A stretch of 64,000 bases of DNA. Origin: Clostridiales bacterium. Its GTDB lineage: Bacteria; Bacillota; Clostridia; Lachnospirales; Lachnospiraceae. Below are positions 51,779 to 60,745 of this stretch, in pieces. Location: assembly GCA_012839295.1 (NCBI GenBank), contig DUNO01000026.1:39395-103394 (forward strand). The letters are read 5' to 3'. The notes below the pieces were generated by a model that saw nothing but the letters and a program-made list of their open reading frames with translations, was not told the origin of the DNA and ran no database searches. Each line of letters starts with the position of its first letter. Positions within the stretch are counted from its first letter, which is position 1. The translations under genes and the position numbers were made by a program.

Positions 51779-53377
51779 TCAGCCTCCCTGGGTACCACCG
51801 TCTTCCCGCTCGTACAGCTTACGGTATTCCTTGGGTGTCATTCCGGTTTTGTCCTTGAATATCTTTGCAAAATAAGAAAAATTGTCATATCCCACCTTAA
51901 TGGCAATTGAGTTTACGGATTCGCCGGTTTTCTCCAGGTATTCCTTTGCCACCTCCACACGCTTTCCCATGATATAGTTGCCGATGGATTCCCCGATTTC
52001 CTTTTTAAAAATCCGTGCAAGGTAGTCCTGGTTCAGATATACCATTTCCGCCAGGGATTCCCTTGTAATGTCCTTGTCCAGGTTTTTATCGATATATTCC
52101 TTTACGGTCTGGACGGTGGGCTTATCCTGGTCCGAATTGCGCAGCATGTTCATGGCCGTATCTATCATCTGGCCGATCGCCTTTTTGGCATTTGTCACAC
52201 TGGAGGCAGCGGTGCTAAAAAACTCCGCATTGAACAAGGGCGTGCCAATCTGATAGGTCGGTACCTTATTTTCGTCCAATACCCTGATTAATAGCTGGAG
52301 AAAGCTTGTGACAAAGCCGTGCAGCACGTCCCTGTCCAGCCGGCGGTAGAATAATTGCTTGTCCAGATACTTGGAGACCTCCTTCTTCACTACCTCGGCC
52401 TGCCCGTCCTTTAAAAAGCTTTCCCAGATCGAGAAATCCGGCAGTTTGAATTCATTCACCTGGCTGTTATATCCGTCCAGGGCTATGATTTCCCCATTTT
52501 CAACCAGGCTCTTTTTCATCAGGGCAAGGAACTCAGGCACCTCCCTCTGCAGCTGGTCCAGCCTGGCTACCCTTCCGATGATGATACTGCATTCCATACC
52601 CAGGCTTTTCTGTACCTTCTTTTGAAAGAGGACTGCCGTATCCTTTTCTAATTCCACCCTATTTGTACCGTATTGGAGCTTAACAACAGCCAGGAAGCTT
52701 TCCTTTTTCAGATGAAGGACTGCCTCCACCGTACATTCCCCATTGGTGAACACCTCCATAATAAGGTTATTAAAGGTCCAGTCAAACATTCCCCTTCCAT
52801 ATTCGCTGCTGCCCTTCCTGATATGGTCCGGATATCTAATATAGACCGGCAGGAACAGATTGCCTGCCTGATAATTAAAGTCCCTGTCCTGCAGCCCCAT
52901 ATCCTGCTGGTCAATTAAAAAATCCCAGAAGAACTGTTCCTTCCTCATCTTCTGTGAGGATGTCCAGAAGGCATAATACTTATCATGGTTTACCAGGCTG
53001 AGAGCCTTTTTTGCCTCCTCCAGGGCACCGGCAATCATCTTCTCCAGCTCTTCATAATCAATGGGCTTCAGGGCGTAGGCATAGCAGCCGTACTTAATTG
53101 CTTCCGTTGCATACCTGAATTCGGCATAGCTGGTCAGCAATATTTCCTGAATAATATAGTTCTTCTCCTTGATCCATTTCAGCAGCTCAAAGCCATTTTC
53201 CTTCGGCATCTCGATATCACAGACCAGGACATGGATCGGGATGTCAGCGATAATCTTCCTGGCCTTGTTCACACTTTGGGCTGTATATACATTTTCAATA
53301 CCAATGCTTGTCCAATCCAGGCTTTTTCTCAGTGCCTCAAGTACATAGGAATCATCATCCACAAGTAATATATTCAC
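51779..53377 (-). CDS. response regulator with AraC-type DNA-binding domain (YesN-type, second)
   Basis: A 532-aa regulator. Receiver domain with DDD at 7-9, phospho-acceptor Asp54 in LVCDIEMPKE and Lys in LKPIDYEEL. The C-terminal AraC domain reads DITRESLAEMVYLNQDYLAR and VNSIAIKVGYDNFSYFAKIF, ending GMTPKEYRKLY. The start is GTG at 53377, with GGAGG five bases upstream, which also puts the usual MNILLVDDD at the N-terminus. It follows its kinase gene on the same strand; a short palindromic minisatellite fills the space between them. No sugar transporter is adjacent, so the target is unknown. Confidence 0.92.
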   Translation of the reverse strand: MNILLVDDDSYVLEALRKSLDWTSIGIENVYTAQSVNKARKIIADIPIHVLVCDIEMPKENGFELLKWIKEKNYIIQEILLTSYAEFRYATEAIKYGCYAYALKPIDYEELEKMIAGALEEAKKALSLVNHDKYYAFWTSSQKMRKEQFFWDFLIDQQDMGLQDRDFNYQAGNLFLPVYIRYPDHIRKGSSEYGRGMFDWTFNNLIMEVFTNGECTVEAVLHLKKESFLAVVKLQYGTNRVELEKDTAVLFQKKVQKSLGMECSIIIGRVARLDQLQREVPEFLALMKKSLVENGEIIALDGYNSQVNEFKLPDFSIWESFLKDGQAEVVKKEVSKYLDKQLFYRRLDRDVLHGFVTSFLQLLIRVLDENKVPTYQIGTPLFNAEFFSTAASSVTNAKKAIGQMIDTAMNMLRNSDQDKPTVQTVKEYIDKNLDKDITRESLAEMVYLNQDYLARIFKKEIGESIGNYIMGKRVEVAKEYLEKTGESVNSIAIKVGYDNFSYFAKIFKDKTGMTPKEYRKLYEREDGGTQGG

Positions 53378-53403
53378 AATTGCCTCCAATCAAGCTTATT
53401 TCT

Positions 53404-53487
53404 AAGGTCATGACCTCAGTCATGACCTTGGTTATGGGCTTAAATCATGACCTTAGTCATGAACCTAAGTCACAGCCTAGGTTATGG
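53404..53487. repeat. 12-13-bp palindromic minisatellite at the kinase 3' end
   Basis: On the minus strand about seven degenerate units follow one another: GCCATAACCTAG, GCTGTGACTTAG, GTTCATGACTAAG, GTCATGATTTAA, GCCCATAACCAAG, GTCATGACTGAG, GTCATGACCTTAG. The first unit is the last three sense codons plus stop of the kinase gene (Ala-Ile-Thr-TAG). Several units hold the palindrome GGTCATGACC. Confidence 0.8.
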
Positions 53488-55183
53488 CTCCATCATTGCT
53501 CCTTTTTTTACTCGGAAACCTGATCTCCACCCCGGCACCGCCTTTTTCACGGTTATAGAAGAGGATTGACGCCTCATTGCCAAAGGCCAGCTTCATCCGC
53601 GACACGGCGTTCATGATACCGATCCGCTTCTCGCCCTCGCTGATGTCCAGGTTGTTCTGCAGCTTATAGAGAATCTCCGGCTCAAAGCCCTCTCCCGTAT
53701 CCTCTATGACAATTACCGCTTCCTCTTCTACGGTCCCCTTGATGGTCAGCTCAATATCATCCTCCCAGTTAATGGTGTATTTAAGGGAGTTTTCCACGAA
53801 GGTCTGTAGCACCAGAGGCGGTATTTCCATATCCAATATCCTTTCATCAATGGAAATATGGGATTCAAAGCATTCGCCATAGCGTATTTTCTGGATTTCC
53901 AGATACTTTTTGATATGCTCCAGCTCGTCCCTGACCGTTGCAAAGCACTCACGGCTTTTAAAGATATACCTCAAATATTCCGACACACAGTTTGACAGCC
54001 GCTGTATCTCCCTGTACTGCTCCAGCTGGGCCATATTGTATATGATATTCAAGCAATTGAGATAAAAGTGGGGCTCTATCTGAAGCGTAAGGAAATCCAT
54101 CTGGGTCTTTTGCTGTTCCAGGGTTTTTTCATAGATATCAATTTTCAAGCCCTTGATCCTGCCCACCATTTCAGACATCAATTCACTTGCATTTCCAAGC
54201 TCATTGATCTGGTAATGGGTGGCTACGTCATATACCTCCTCATTTTTCAAGGTCTCAAGATTTTCATTGAAGGCCTGGATCGGACGAAGGACCGTCTTAT
54301 TGACAAAGCGCAGGATCCCCAGCACGATGGAAACTACTACGATCATAAGCAGTACCAACACAAGCTGTAGCCAGAAGGTCTTTAAAACACTGTTATAATT
54401 ATGGATTACCATAATAATGTCGATATTATTCACCACGCTCTGCTTCATGACAAGCAGCTGCTTAAAAAAATTAGTCCTGACAATTCCGCTCAGTTCCCTG
54501 GAAGGCTTGATTTTATCCCTTAATAGCTCCTCCTGGTAATGGTAGACCTGATCTTCGGAACCTGTTACCGCTATATAATACTCCTTGCCATAGAATTCAC
54601 TTTCCAAGGATTTTATGACCTCATCAACACTGATGTAGGAGAACATATACCGGCGGTTATTACTGATGATATCCAGAAAATAATATTTCCCATTCAGCTC
54701 CACGATGTTCCAGCCGCTTTTAAAGTCCAGGCTGTCCAGCTTCCCCAGCAGCTCCTTTTGGATATTGATCCACAGGACATACTCATCCAGGCTTTCGTAA
54801 TCATTAATCAGCTTACCGCTGTCGGGAAAATAAATCCCATAATTTACGGGATAATGTAATTCCCTTGACCAGTTCCTGATCATGGTTTGTATCCTTGTGG
54901 TTATGGTTACCTCATCAATTTTCTTCTTTTTATCCAAGGTCGCAACCAGCAGGGTATCCAAATCCTTGTCATATCCAACCTCTGACAGCATCATGGTGTG
55001 GATCCCTGCCAAGGTATCCGATACATCACTCACATCCATGTATAACCTGTTTGATACGGAATTAATGGAGTTGACCGTCAGCCGGTTAATTGCATAGACG
55101 GAGGTGGCAAAATTTAAAACCACCATAATGGCCAAGGTAATCTCGATCCAGCGGATAATGTTCGAAAAATTATATTTTTTCAT
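53477..55183 (-). CDS. sensor histidine kinase, YesM-type (second)
   Basis: A 568-aa membrane kinase. Helices at about 12-34 and 270-293 flank an extracellular sensor region; a HAMP-like linker and coiled coil (about 294-365) lead to the phospho-acceptor His372 in LQIEPHFYLN. The ATP-binding part shows the N-box VENSLKYTINW, IEDTGEGFEP and KRIGIMNAVSRMKLAFG. It pairs with the response regulator just downstream. The 286 bases upstream (55184-55469) hold a 17-bp direct repeat, TATTGTTTAAGTCAAT, and no gene. Confidence 0.92.
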   Translation of the reverse strand: MKKYNFSNIIRWIEITLAIMVVLNFATSVYAINRLTVNSINSVSNRLYMDVSDVSDTLAGIHTMMLSEVGYDKDLDTLLVATLDKKKKIDEVTITTRIQTMIRNWSRELHYPVNYGIYFPDSGKLINDYESLDEYVLWINIQKELLGKLDSLDFKSGWNIVELNGKYYFLDIISNNRRYMFSYISVDEVIKSLESEFYGKEYYIAVTGSEDQVYHYQEELLRDKIKPSRELSGIVRTNFFKQLLVMKQSVVNNIDIIMVIHNYNSVLKTFWLQLVLVLLMIVVVSIVLGILRFVNKTVLRPIQAFNENLETLKNEEVYDVATHYQINELGNASELMSEMVGRIKGLKIDIYEKTLEQQKTQMDFLTLQIEPHFYLNCLNIIYNMAQLEQYREIQRLSNCVSEYLRYIFKSRECFATVRDELEHIKKYLEIQKIRYGECFESHISIDERILDMEIPPLVLQTFVENSLKYTINWEDDIELTIKGTVEEEAVIVIEDTGEGFEPEILYKLQNNLDISEGEKRIGIMNAVSRMKLAFGNEASILFYNREKGGAGVEIRFPSKKRSNDGAIT

Positions 55184-55469
55184 CCAATCCCTCTATTGTG
55201 TTGTTTTATTCGTTTCCTATATTGTTAACATCATGATATTGTTTAAGTCAATGTATTGTTTAAGTCAATCATGCGGCCAGTTTCTGCCAATCTGCTGAAT
55301 ATGCCCTTTGCTGCAGGCATTATTATAGATATTACCAGTATAACAGAACCCTGATACTACTTCTATTAGAATACGGACCTGAAAATAATAAAATCCAGAC
55401 CTTTATGGTTCTTTTCCCGGTTATTTTCTTCAGCTGTTCTCTTCTGTTATTTACTATAACAACCATCAA

Positions 55470-56069
55470 TTATTCTCCAAGCAAGATCATTCCGCCCTTT
55501 TCACTGTATCCGGTATCCCAAAGCTCCCGGAGTGAAAGCCAGTGGTAGCTTCCATAGGTGGCTGCCTTTACAAAAAACCCGTCATCATATTCCTCATACC
55601 CAACCAGCAGGAACCAATGCCATACGAAGAATTTTATGTTCGGGGACTTATGTTTTAGGAGAAGGTATGGGATCGGCATTTTGTTGCCGATCTGCTTGCG
55701 GATCTGGGCGGCTGCCTCCTCCAAGGGTCTGTCTCCTGAAAATCCACTTAATTGCAGGGAAGCTTCTCCAGAATCCATTAAATATTGCTTTACTCCCTCA
55801 ATATATATGTCTAATGTATTGATCCCTGACCATCGTGGACTAAGGTAGGGCTTCATCTTTGCGGAAAAGCTTATGTAATCCCCTTTGTTCAGATTACTGA
55901 TATCAAAGGGGTACAGATGTGTTTTATCCTGATATAAGGCCATGTAGATACTGACATCACAGGCAGTAGCCGCGGCGCATCCGCCCAGCTTCATCATGGG
56001 ATCCCGAAACCAGTCCTGGTTGCCGCCATATGAGTTTTCTATCTTGAAATACGGTAATTCTTTCTTCAT
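55470..56069 (-). CDS. uncharacterised papain-like / C39-like cysteine hydrolase candidate
   Basis: A 199-aa protein without signal peptide or membrane segment. A Cys in MKLGGCAAATACDVSIYMAL, located near the start of a predicted helix, and a His in FVWHWFLLVGYEEYDDGFFV are placed like the catalytic Cys and His of papain-fold peptidases (C39_2 type), and GGNQDWFRDP precedes the Cys as a Gln-containing oxyanion segment would. This is a pattern judgement, not a family match. It stands alone between the kinase and the selenium region; AAGGAG is upstream of its ATG. The function is not known. Confidence 0.55.
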   Translation of the reverse strand: MKKELPYFKIENSYGGNQDWFRDPMMKLGGCAAATACDVSIYMALYQDKTHLYPFDISNLNKGDYISFSAKMKPYLSPRWSGINTLDIYIEGVKQYLMDSGEASLQLSGFSGDRPLEEAAAQIRKQIGNKMPIPYLLLKHKSPNIKFFVWHWFLLVGYEEYDDGFFVKAATYGSYHWLSLRELWDTGYSEKGGMILLGE

Positions 56070-56261
56070 AATTTATATCCATCTCCTTGTAAGCTGATTC
56101 GTTTCCTGTCCCTGTTAAAGTATATCCATCATTAAGCCCCACTAGAAACATCTGATATCTCTTTCGTTATGATAAGAGCTTTAATTTTTTTCATTGTCAC
56201 CAGTACTTTCAAATAGCATATAATATACCGTCTAAAAACGCAACTAGAGGATCATCCTTTT

Positions 56262-56306
56262 AAAAAAAGAGCCTCCACTATACCAAGATATGGGGTGGGC
56301 TCTTTA
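56262..56306 (-). terminator. terminator at the end of the selenium operon region
   Basis: On the minus strand AAAGAGCC and GGCTCTTTTTTTAAAAGG bracket a loop of about 24 bases with some further pairing (CACCCC/TGGAG region). The run of seven T's makes it a strong terminator for transcripts coming from yqeC and the broken antitoxin gene. The rest of the 306-bp gap (56070-56375) is AT-rich and has no gene. Confidence 0.82.
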
Positions 56307-56375
56307 CAACCACAAATATTTTCTCCAAATCCTTTTTAATTTCAATAAAGAGTTTATAAATTATAGAAGCGGCCT

Positions 56376-56700
56376 TTACCTTAACTCATCTAACTGCTTT
56401 GACAAACTATATGGAATAATTTGATTCGGCATTGTTTCTACATAGGCTTTTTCCTTGTGCATATAATCAATAATATCTTTTGAGTTATAATGCTGAAAAG
56501 TGGTAGCAACCAATTCCAAAACATTTAATTCTTCTAATGAGAAATCTGATATATTTACATCTTTATATGGCCGGATCCGATAACATACATCATCCCACAC
56601 CATCTCTTCTACAATTTGTACTGTTGGTAATGATATTATTTCATCATAAGCAATTGGCAAAGCTCCAAAAGGCATATGCTTATACACCAACCCTGTCATA
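56376..56700 (-). pseudogene. 5'-truncated Panacea/SocA-type antitoxin (DUF4065)
   Basis: The frame reads MTGLVYKHMPFGALPIAYDE, then DVNISDFSLEELNVLELVAT, then YNSKDIIDYMHKEKAYVETM and NQIIPYSLSKQLDEL. This is the second half of the Panacea (DUF4065) domain, found in antitoxins of varied toxin-antitoxin pairs. The first half, which begins the fold, is missing: the reading frame upstream runs directly into the yqeC coding region and overlaps its last 41 bases. No toxin gene is beside it. It is most likely a remnant joined here by a deletion. Confidence 0.65.
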
Positions 56701-56706
56701 GATCTG

Positions 56707-57447
56707 TCATCTTCCTTCAGCCCCCAGCATACTGGATAATAATACATCCCCCTTATCCTCCAGGCAGCTCACTATTTCTAACGCATCTTCCCGCTGTTCT
56801 TTATTGTCACACTGATTCAATAATATCCTATAGGGTAAATTGATGGTATCACAGTACCCGGTTTTAATCAGCTTTGCTACGTCAAAGGGTTCTATTTGGT
56901 GCGTTAACTGGCATCCTAATATTTCGGCTGCCCGTTCCCATCGGTGGCAGACCTCTATCAGTGGCCGGGACAGACAGGTCAGGCCTGCCACAATAACCAC
57001 CAAATCCGTATCGAAGGGCAGTACCGGTTCATTCCTGCCCGGCACTTTAATGGGTAACCTTTTGGAACCATCCGCCTCAACCAGAATATAATCCGCCCTA
57101 TTCTTCGCCCGCAGATAAAAAGAATCCGATACCTCTGTCATCTTTCCGTCCCCACAGGGAGTTCCTGTTACTGCTATGCCATATAAATCCAGCATTTTTA
57201 AAAGCCTGCCCTCATTTTCCTCAAGCACCCCGTATTTTGGAGGCAGGAACATATGGGTAGTTGTTGTAATAATCACTCTTTTTCCCATTGCAGCCAACTC
57301 TTCTGCCAGATGATAGATTGCAGTTGTTTTCCCTCCTGCACCGACAAAAGCAACCGTCTGCCCCCCGGCTTGATTTACTCCAAGAGCCTCAGACAGCTTC
57401 CCACCCCTTACCAGTTCCCCATATAAATTCACCTTATATATATCCAT
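56707..57447 (-). CDS. yqeC: selenium-dependent hydroxylase accessory protein YqeC
   Basis: A 246-aa predicted P-loop protein: VAFVGAGGKTTAIYHLAEEL (Walker A near 34-43), ITTTTHMF, YILVEADGSKRLPIKVPGRN, and PYRILLNQCDN. YqeC is found almost only in genomes with selenium-dependent molybdenum hydroxylases and is needed for their maturation; its reaction is unknown. The start is put at 57447 (GGTGATGGA just upstream); an ATG four codons earlier is possible. It is separated from the DUF3343 gene by copy 2 of the nested-hairpin repeat and is the last intact gene of the operon. Confidence 0.9.
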   Translation of the reverse strand: MDIYKVNLYGELVRGGKLSEALGVNQAGGQTVAFVGAGGKTTAIYHLAEELAAMGKRVIITTTTHMFLPPKYGVLEENEGRLLKMLDLYGIAVTGTPCGDGKMTEVSDSFYLRAKNRADYILVEADGSKRLPIKVPGRNEPVLPFDTDLVVIVAGLTCLSRPLIEVCHRWERAAEILGCQLTHQIEPFDVAKLIKTGYCDTINLPYRILLNQCDNKEQREDALEIVSCLEDKGDVLLSSMLGAEGR

Positions 57448-57530
57448 TCCATCACCCATTATACAATTCTTTCAACTATGTATCATCCTTCAACCATACA
57501 TAACAATTTACGCGAAAGCTTCTCTATACT

Positions 57531-57689
57531 ACCGCGGTGAATATGGGTGTCTATCTATCCACCTGGGCGCAGACCGGGCTTCCCGTGATTGCCTGCACTT
57601 GGCGATCATGGGATGTTAAAGGCAAGCCCAGGTGGATAGATAGGCACCCATATTCACCTCACAACCTAACCCTCGCCCATCCCCCCGCG
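57531..57689 (+). repeat. nested-hairpin repeat element, copy 2
   Basis: Outer arms GTGAATATGGGTGTCTATCT (from 57537) and their complement ending at 57658 pair over about 32 bp. The inner hairpin TCCCGTGATTGCC (57581-57593) pairs with GGCGATCATGGGA (57601-57613). Past the outer stem the element continues CTCACAACCTAACCCTCGCC to CCCGCG at 57689, matching the end of copy 1. It lies in the selenium operon, between the DUF3343 and yqeC genes, in the orientation opposite to them. Confidence 0.92.
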
Positions 57690-57691
57690 TA

Positions 57692-57928
57692 TCATATTTC
57701 TAATTCATATATCTCATCATAGATAATATTGTTTTCTTCCATCGCATTTTTCAGCTCATCCCTTGCCCCAGGAACAGCGCTCCAGGATAGCCCGCAACCT
57801 GCGGTAATAGACCGTGGAACCGGAATTAACCTGCCATTCAGTCCTTTTTCCTGACACAATTTCTCCATTGCCATCGCACTTGTTGTATTCTGGAAGGTAA
57901 TTACCAGCCTTAGCTCTTTTTCCCTCAT
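57692..57928 (-). CDS. DUF3343 putative selenium/sulfur carrier protein
   Basis: A 78-aa protein starting MREKELRLVITFQNTTSAMA, with Cys25 (MEKLCQEKG) and Cys45 (ITAGCGLSW). The PVPRSITAGCGLSW motif marks DUF3343, a small family that occurs with YqeB, YedF and a cysteine desulfurase-like enzyme and is thought to carry selenium or sulfur on cysteine. The ATG at 57928 has AGGAGAGG four bases upstream; it begins 13 bases after the stop of the desulfurase gene. The reading frame upstream of it is not used. Confidence 0.87.
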   Translation of the reverse strand: MREKELRLVITFQNTTSAMAMEKLCQEKGLNGRLIPVPRSITAGCGLSWSAVPGARDELKNAMEENNIIYDEIYELEI

Positions 57929-57941
57929 TGATCCTCTCCTG

Positions 57942-59078
57942 TTATTCCATTGCAAGGTCTTTGATTGCCTTGATGCCCAGCTCCACCTCATCCCTGGTAT
58001 TAAAATGGGAGAAGCTAAATCGGACAGCCCCCTGCTCCTTCGTCCCTAAGGCCTGGTGCATCAAAGGGGCACAATGCCCTCCTGCCCTTGTATAGATACC
58101 ATAGGCTTCCGCTAATTGGTCACATACCGAGGCTGAATCATATTCCCCTATATTAAGGGCAACAATTGCCGACCTTTCCCTTGCAAAAAAATCACCATAG
58201 ATTTTTATATCCGGTATCTCTTTAATCCCATCATAAAACTGCCGCATCAGTTCCAGCTCTTTTCTTCTGAGGTTGTCCACTCCCTTATCCAGGATATAGG
58301 AAACACCAGCATACAATCCGGCAATCCCGTGCCCATTTAAGGTACCTGCCTCCAAGCATTCCGGCATTACCATTGGATGTGTTTTAAGAAAGGTTGAGCT
58401 TCCGCTTCCCCCTGACTTTAGCGGTGAAACGGAAATTCCTTCCCTTACATAAATTCCTCCCGTACCCTGGGGGCCAAGCAGCCCCTTATGTCCGGTAAAG
58501 CAAAGGACATCAATCTTCTGCTCCTCCACATCGATAGGAAAGACCCCGGCAGTTTGTGCGGCGTCTACTACAAATAACAGCTTTCGTGCCTTACACAGGT
58601 CACCTATTTTCTTTATATCCACCAGATTCCCTGTCAAATTCGAGCTATGGGTGCAGACCACCATTTTTGTGTTCTCCCTAATATGGCTTTCGATATCGTC
58701 TATATTGATATTGCCAAGGGGATCGCTTTTTATAATGGTTATTTCAGCCCCCTTTGCTTCCCGCTCATAAAGGGGCCGTAATACGCTGTTATGCTCCAGC
58801 ACTGTTGTTATCACATGACCGCCGGGATGTACCAGCCCTTTTATTGCAATATTGAGACTTTCTGTAGCATTAGAGGTAAAGGCAATGCGGCTGCAATCCT
58901 TAACATGAAAAAGCTTGGAAAGCAGCTCCCTGGCAGCATAGATTACCCGGCCTGCCTCCAGGGATGCCTGATGCGAGCCTCTTCCGTAACTTCCAATGTT
59001 CCTAATTGCAGCATATACCGCATCCGCTACGGAATCCGGTTTGTGCAGGCTGGTAGCCGCATTGTCAAAATAGATCAC
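57942..59078 (-). CDS. cysteine desulfurase family protein (selenium-cluster type)
   Basis: A 378-aa class V aminotransferase-fold PLP enzyme. IYFDNAATSLHKPDSV at the N-terminus, TSNATESLN, the PLP Lys198 in FTGHKGLLGPQGTGG, and the catalytic-loop Cys336 in RAGGHCAPLMHQALG. It belongs to the subfamily that travels with selenium and molybdenum-hydroxylase genes, where it probably releases sulfur or selenium from cysteine or selenocysteine and passes it to DUF3343, YedF or SelD. It lies 30 bases below yqeB and 13 bases above the DUF3343 gene. Confidence 0.92.
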   Translation of the reverse strand: MIYFDNAATSLHKPDSVADAVYAAIRNIGSYGRGSHQASLEAGRVIYAARELLSKLFHVKDCSRIAFTSNATESLNIAIKGLVHPGGHVITTVLEHNSVLRPLYEREAKGAEITIIKSDPLGNINIDDIESHIRENTKMVVCTHSSNLTGNLVDIKKIGDLCKARKLLFVVDAAQTAGVFPIDVEEQKIDVLCFTGHKGLLGPQGTGGIYVREGISVSPLKSGGSGSSTFLKTHPMVMPECLEAGTLNGHGIAGLYAGVSYILDKGVDNLRRKELELMRQFYDGIKEIPDIKIYGDFFARERSAIVALNIGEYDSASVCDQLAEAYGIYTRAGGHCAPLMHQALGTKEQGAVRFSFSHFNTRDEVELGIKAIKDLAME

Positions 59079-59108
59079 TGCCGTTCTCCTTCCTCTTTAT
59101 CTTTTTCC

Positions 59109-59933
59109 TTATGATTCAAATGCCAAAAACTTCATATTCTTTCTTTTTTGCAGATACAGAATGGCTTCCAGAACACTTCCGCCAATGCACCGGGCTTTAT
59201 CCGATATGGTGAAGCAATTCTTTTTTTCTTCAATCCTCGGGTCAATATCTGCAATTTTCAGGCCCTTTTCTACTGGATAGCCATCCTTAATAATTCCCCG
59301 CAGGATACCGTCAATGGTAGCTTCCACCCTAGCTTCCCCGACGGTCGCTATGACCTGTCCCTTGGCTACCGTATCGCTGATATGGCTTAAATTTTTAATG
59401 GTTCCGCTGGCAGGGCTGTGGATCACCCTTTCCCTGCCATATCCTCCGATGATTCCGGGAACTCCCGTATTCTTTGCCGCAAAGCCTGTGAACAGGATTC
59501 TTCCCAGGTCATGTCCCCTTTGGGTTTCAATTACGGCATCTACGTCAACGCCTGCCTCAAAGCCTGGTCCTAATGCTACGGTAATAGGTGCCATCGCTTT
59601 ATTCGTCCCCATGTTTTTCTTGGCTAATATCCCGTCTACCAAGGCAAGGGGGGGGAAATGCTTTAAAATATTGCAATGTTCATCTGCGATCACCGGTATG
59701 TCGCCCTCTTCCAGGATCCGCCAAACCTCTTGAATACCTCCGGCCTTCCTGCAGAGCACGCCTTCAACTACAGCCTCACCGTCATACATCGCTTCTGAAA
59801 AGGCCACCTTTCTCCGGATTGCGGAGGGCTTTGGGATTTCCAATATAATTACCTGGAATCCGCAGCGGTGCAGCTTATGGATCGTTCCGGTCGCAATATC
59901 TCCGCCGCCGCGGACAATGATTAAATTCTCCAC
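59109..59933 (-). CDS. yqeB: selenium-dependent molybdenum cofactor biosynthesis protein YqeB
   Basis: A 274-aa protein with an N-terminal Rossmann motif IIVRGGGDIATGTIHKLHRC, then SEAMYDGEAVVEGV, LALVDGILAKKN, LGPGFEAGVDVDAVIETQRG-H, and a C-terminal biotinyl-like barrel (SPASGTIKNLSHISDTVAKG; ATIDGILRGII). YqeB is the marker of the SDMH system and is required for placing selenium on the molybdenum hydroxylase cofactor. Its position between yedF and the desulfurase fits. The exact reaction is not known. Confidence 0.93.
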   Translation of the reverse strand: MENLIIVRGGGDIATGTIHKLHRCGFQVIILEIPKPSAIRRKVAFSEAMYDGEAVVEGVLCRKAGGIQEVWRILEEGDIPVIADEHCNILKHFPPLALVDGILAKKNMGTNKAMAPITVALGPGFEAGVDVDAVIETQRGHDLGRILFTGFAAKNTGVPGIIGGYGRERVIHSPASGTIKNLSHISDTVAKGQVIATVGEARVEATIDGILRGIIKDGYPVEKGLKIADIDPRIEEKKNCFTISDKARCIGGSVLEAILYLQKRKNMKFLAFES

Positions 59934-60041
59934 TTCATTTTCTCCTTGTTGATTCGGGTCAAAAGGCTGTTCTGTATTCTATGATACCGCATATACGTAT
60001 ACATTTATTTCGGTACATAAATCTGCTTTCTGACATTAGGA

Positions 60042-60692
60042 TCAAGGCTTTATTATCTTAGCTGCATTCGTCATTAATTCCACGATGGTATACATATTGG
60101 TAACTGACCCGACGGATAGCTTTTCCCCGATTCCATAAAAGTTAAGGCAGGTTCCACAGGTGAGAATCTCAACGCCCTGGGCTTCCAGCTTCTTTAAATC
60201 CTCTAAGGAATCGGAGCCTTCTACGGACAGCCTTGCCCCGCCATTGTAAAATATTATCTTCCCCGGCAGCTTCTCCAATTCATTCAGCGCATAAATAAAG
60301 CCCTTCATCAAGGTCTTTCCTAACTGCTCATCGCCTTCTCCCATATGATCCGCAGAGATCACGACTAAGGTACCGCCTTCCCTGGAATCCGGGTAACAGC
60401 GTTCGTCCATGGCTGGAGCCTTTGTGCCGGCCTCATTGCTGCCACCCCCGCTACCTGTATTATCTGCGGAATGGCCTGATACCTCAATCCTGACAATATA
60501 ATGGTCTTCCGTAATTTTTTCCGATGAATTTTTTAATTGCTTCTGGGTTGCCATCTTTATTAAGTTCTGGACGGCAATTTCATTATCAACATTAACTTCA
60601 ACCGTTCCCTCTGTTAGCTCCTTCAGCGCCTTCTTCGTTTCAATAACCGGGAGGGGGCATTGCATTCCTCTTGCATCAATTTCTTTTTTCAT
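60042..60692 (-). CDS. yedF: sulfurtransferase-like selenium metabolism protein YedF
   Basis: A 216-aa two-domain protein. Residues 1-72 are a TusA-like domain with Cys12 in GMQCPLPVIETKKAL; a Ser/Gly/Asn-rich linker follows (about 75-105); residues 108-216 are a DsrE-like domain with Asp/Cys-rich segments (SADHMGEGDEQLGKTLMKGF; ILTCGTCLNFYG). YedF occurs with SelD and the SDMH genes and probably relays persulfide or perselenide. It is 54 bases below selD. Confidence 0.92.
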   Translation of the reverse strand: MKKEIDARGMQCPLPVIETKKALKELTEGTVEVNVDNEIAVQNLIKMATQKQLKNSSEKITEDHYIVRIEVSGHSADNTGSGGGSNEAGTKAPAMDERCYPDSREGGTLVVISADHMGEGDEQLGKTLMKGFIYALNELEKLPGKIIFYNGGARLSVEGSDSLEDLKKLEAQGVEILTCGTCLNFYGIGEKLSVGSVTNMYTIVELMTNAAKIIKP

Positions 60693-60745
60693 AGGTCCAT
60701 CTCCGTTTCTGTTGTTTTATTAGGGCTTCCATTATTATAATTCCT

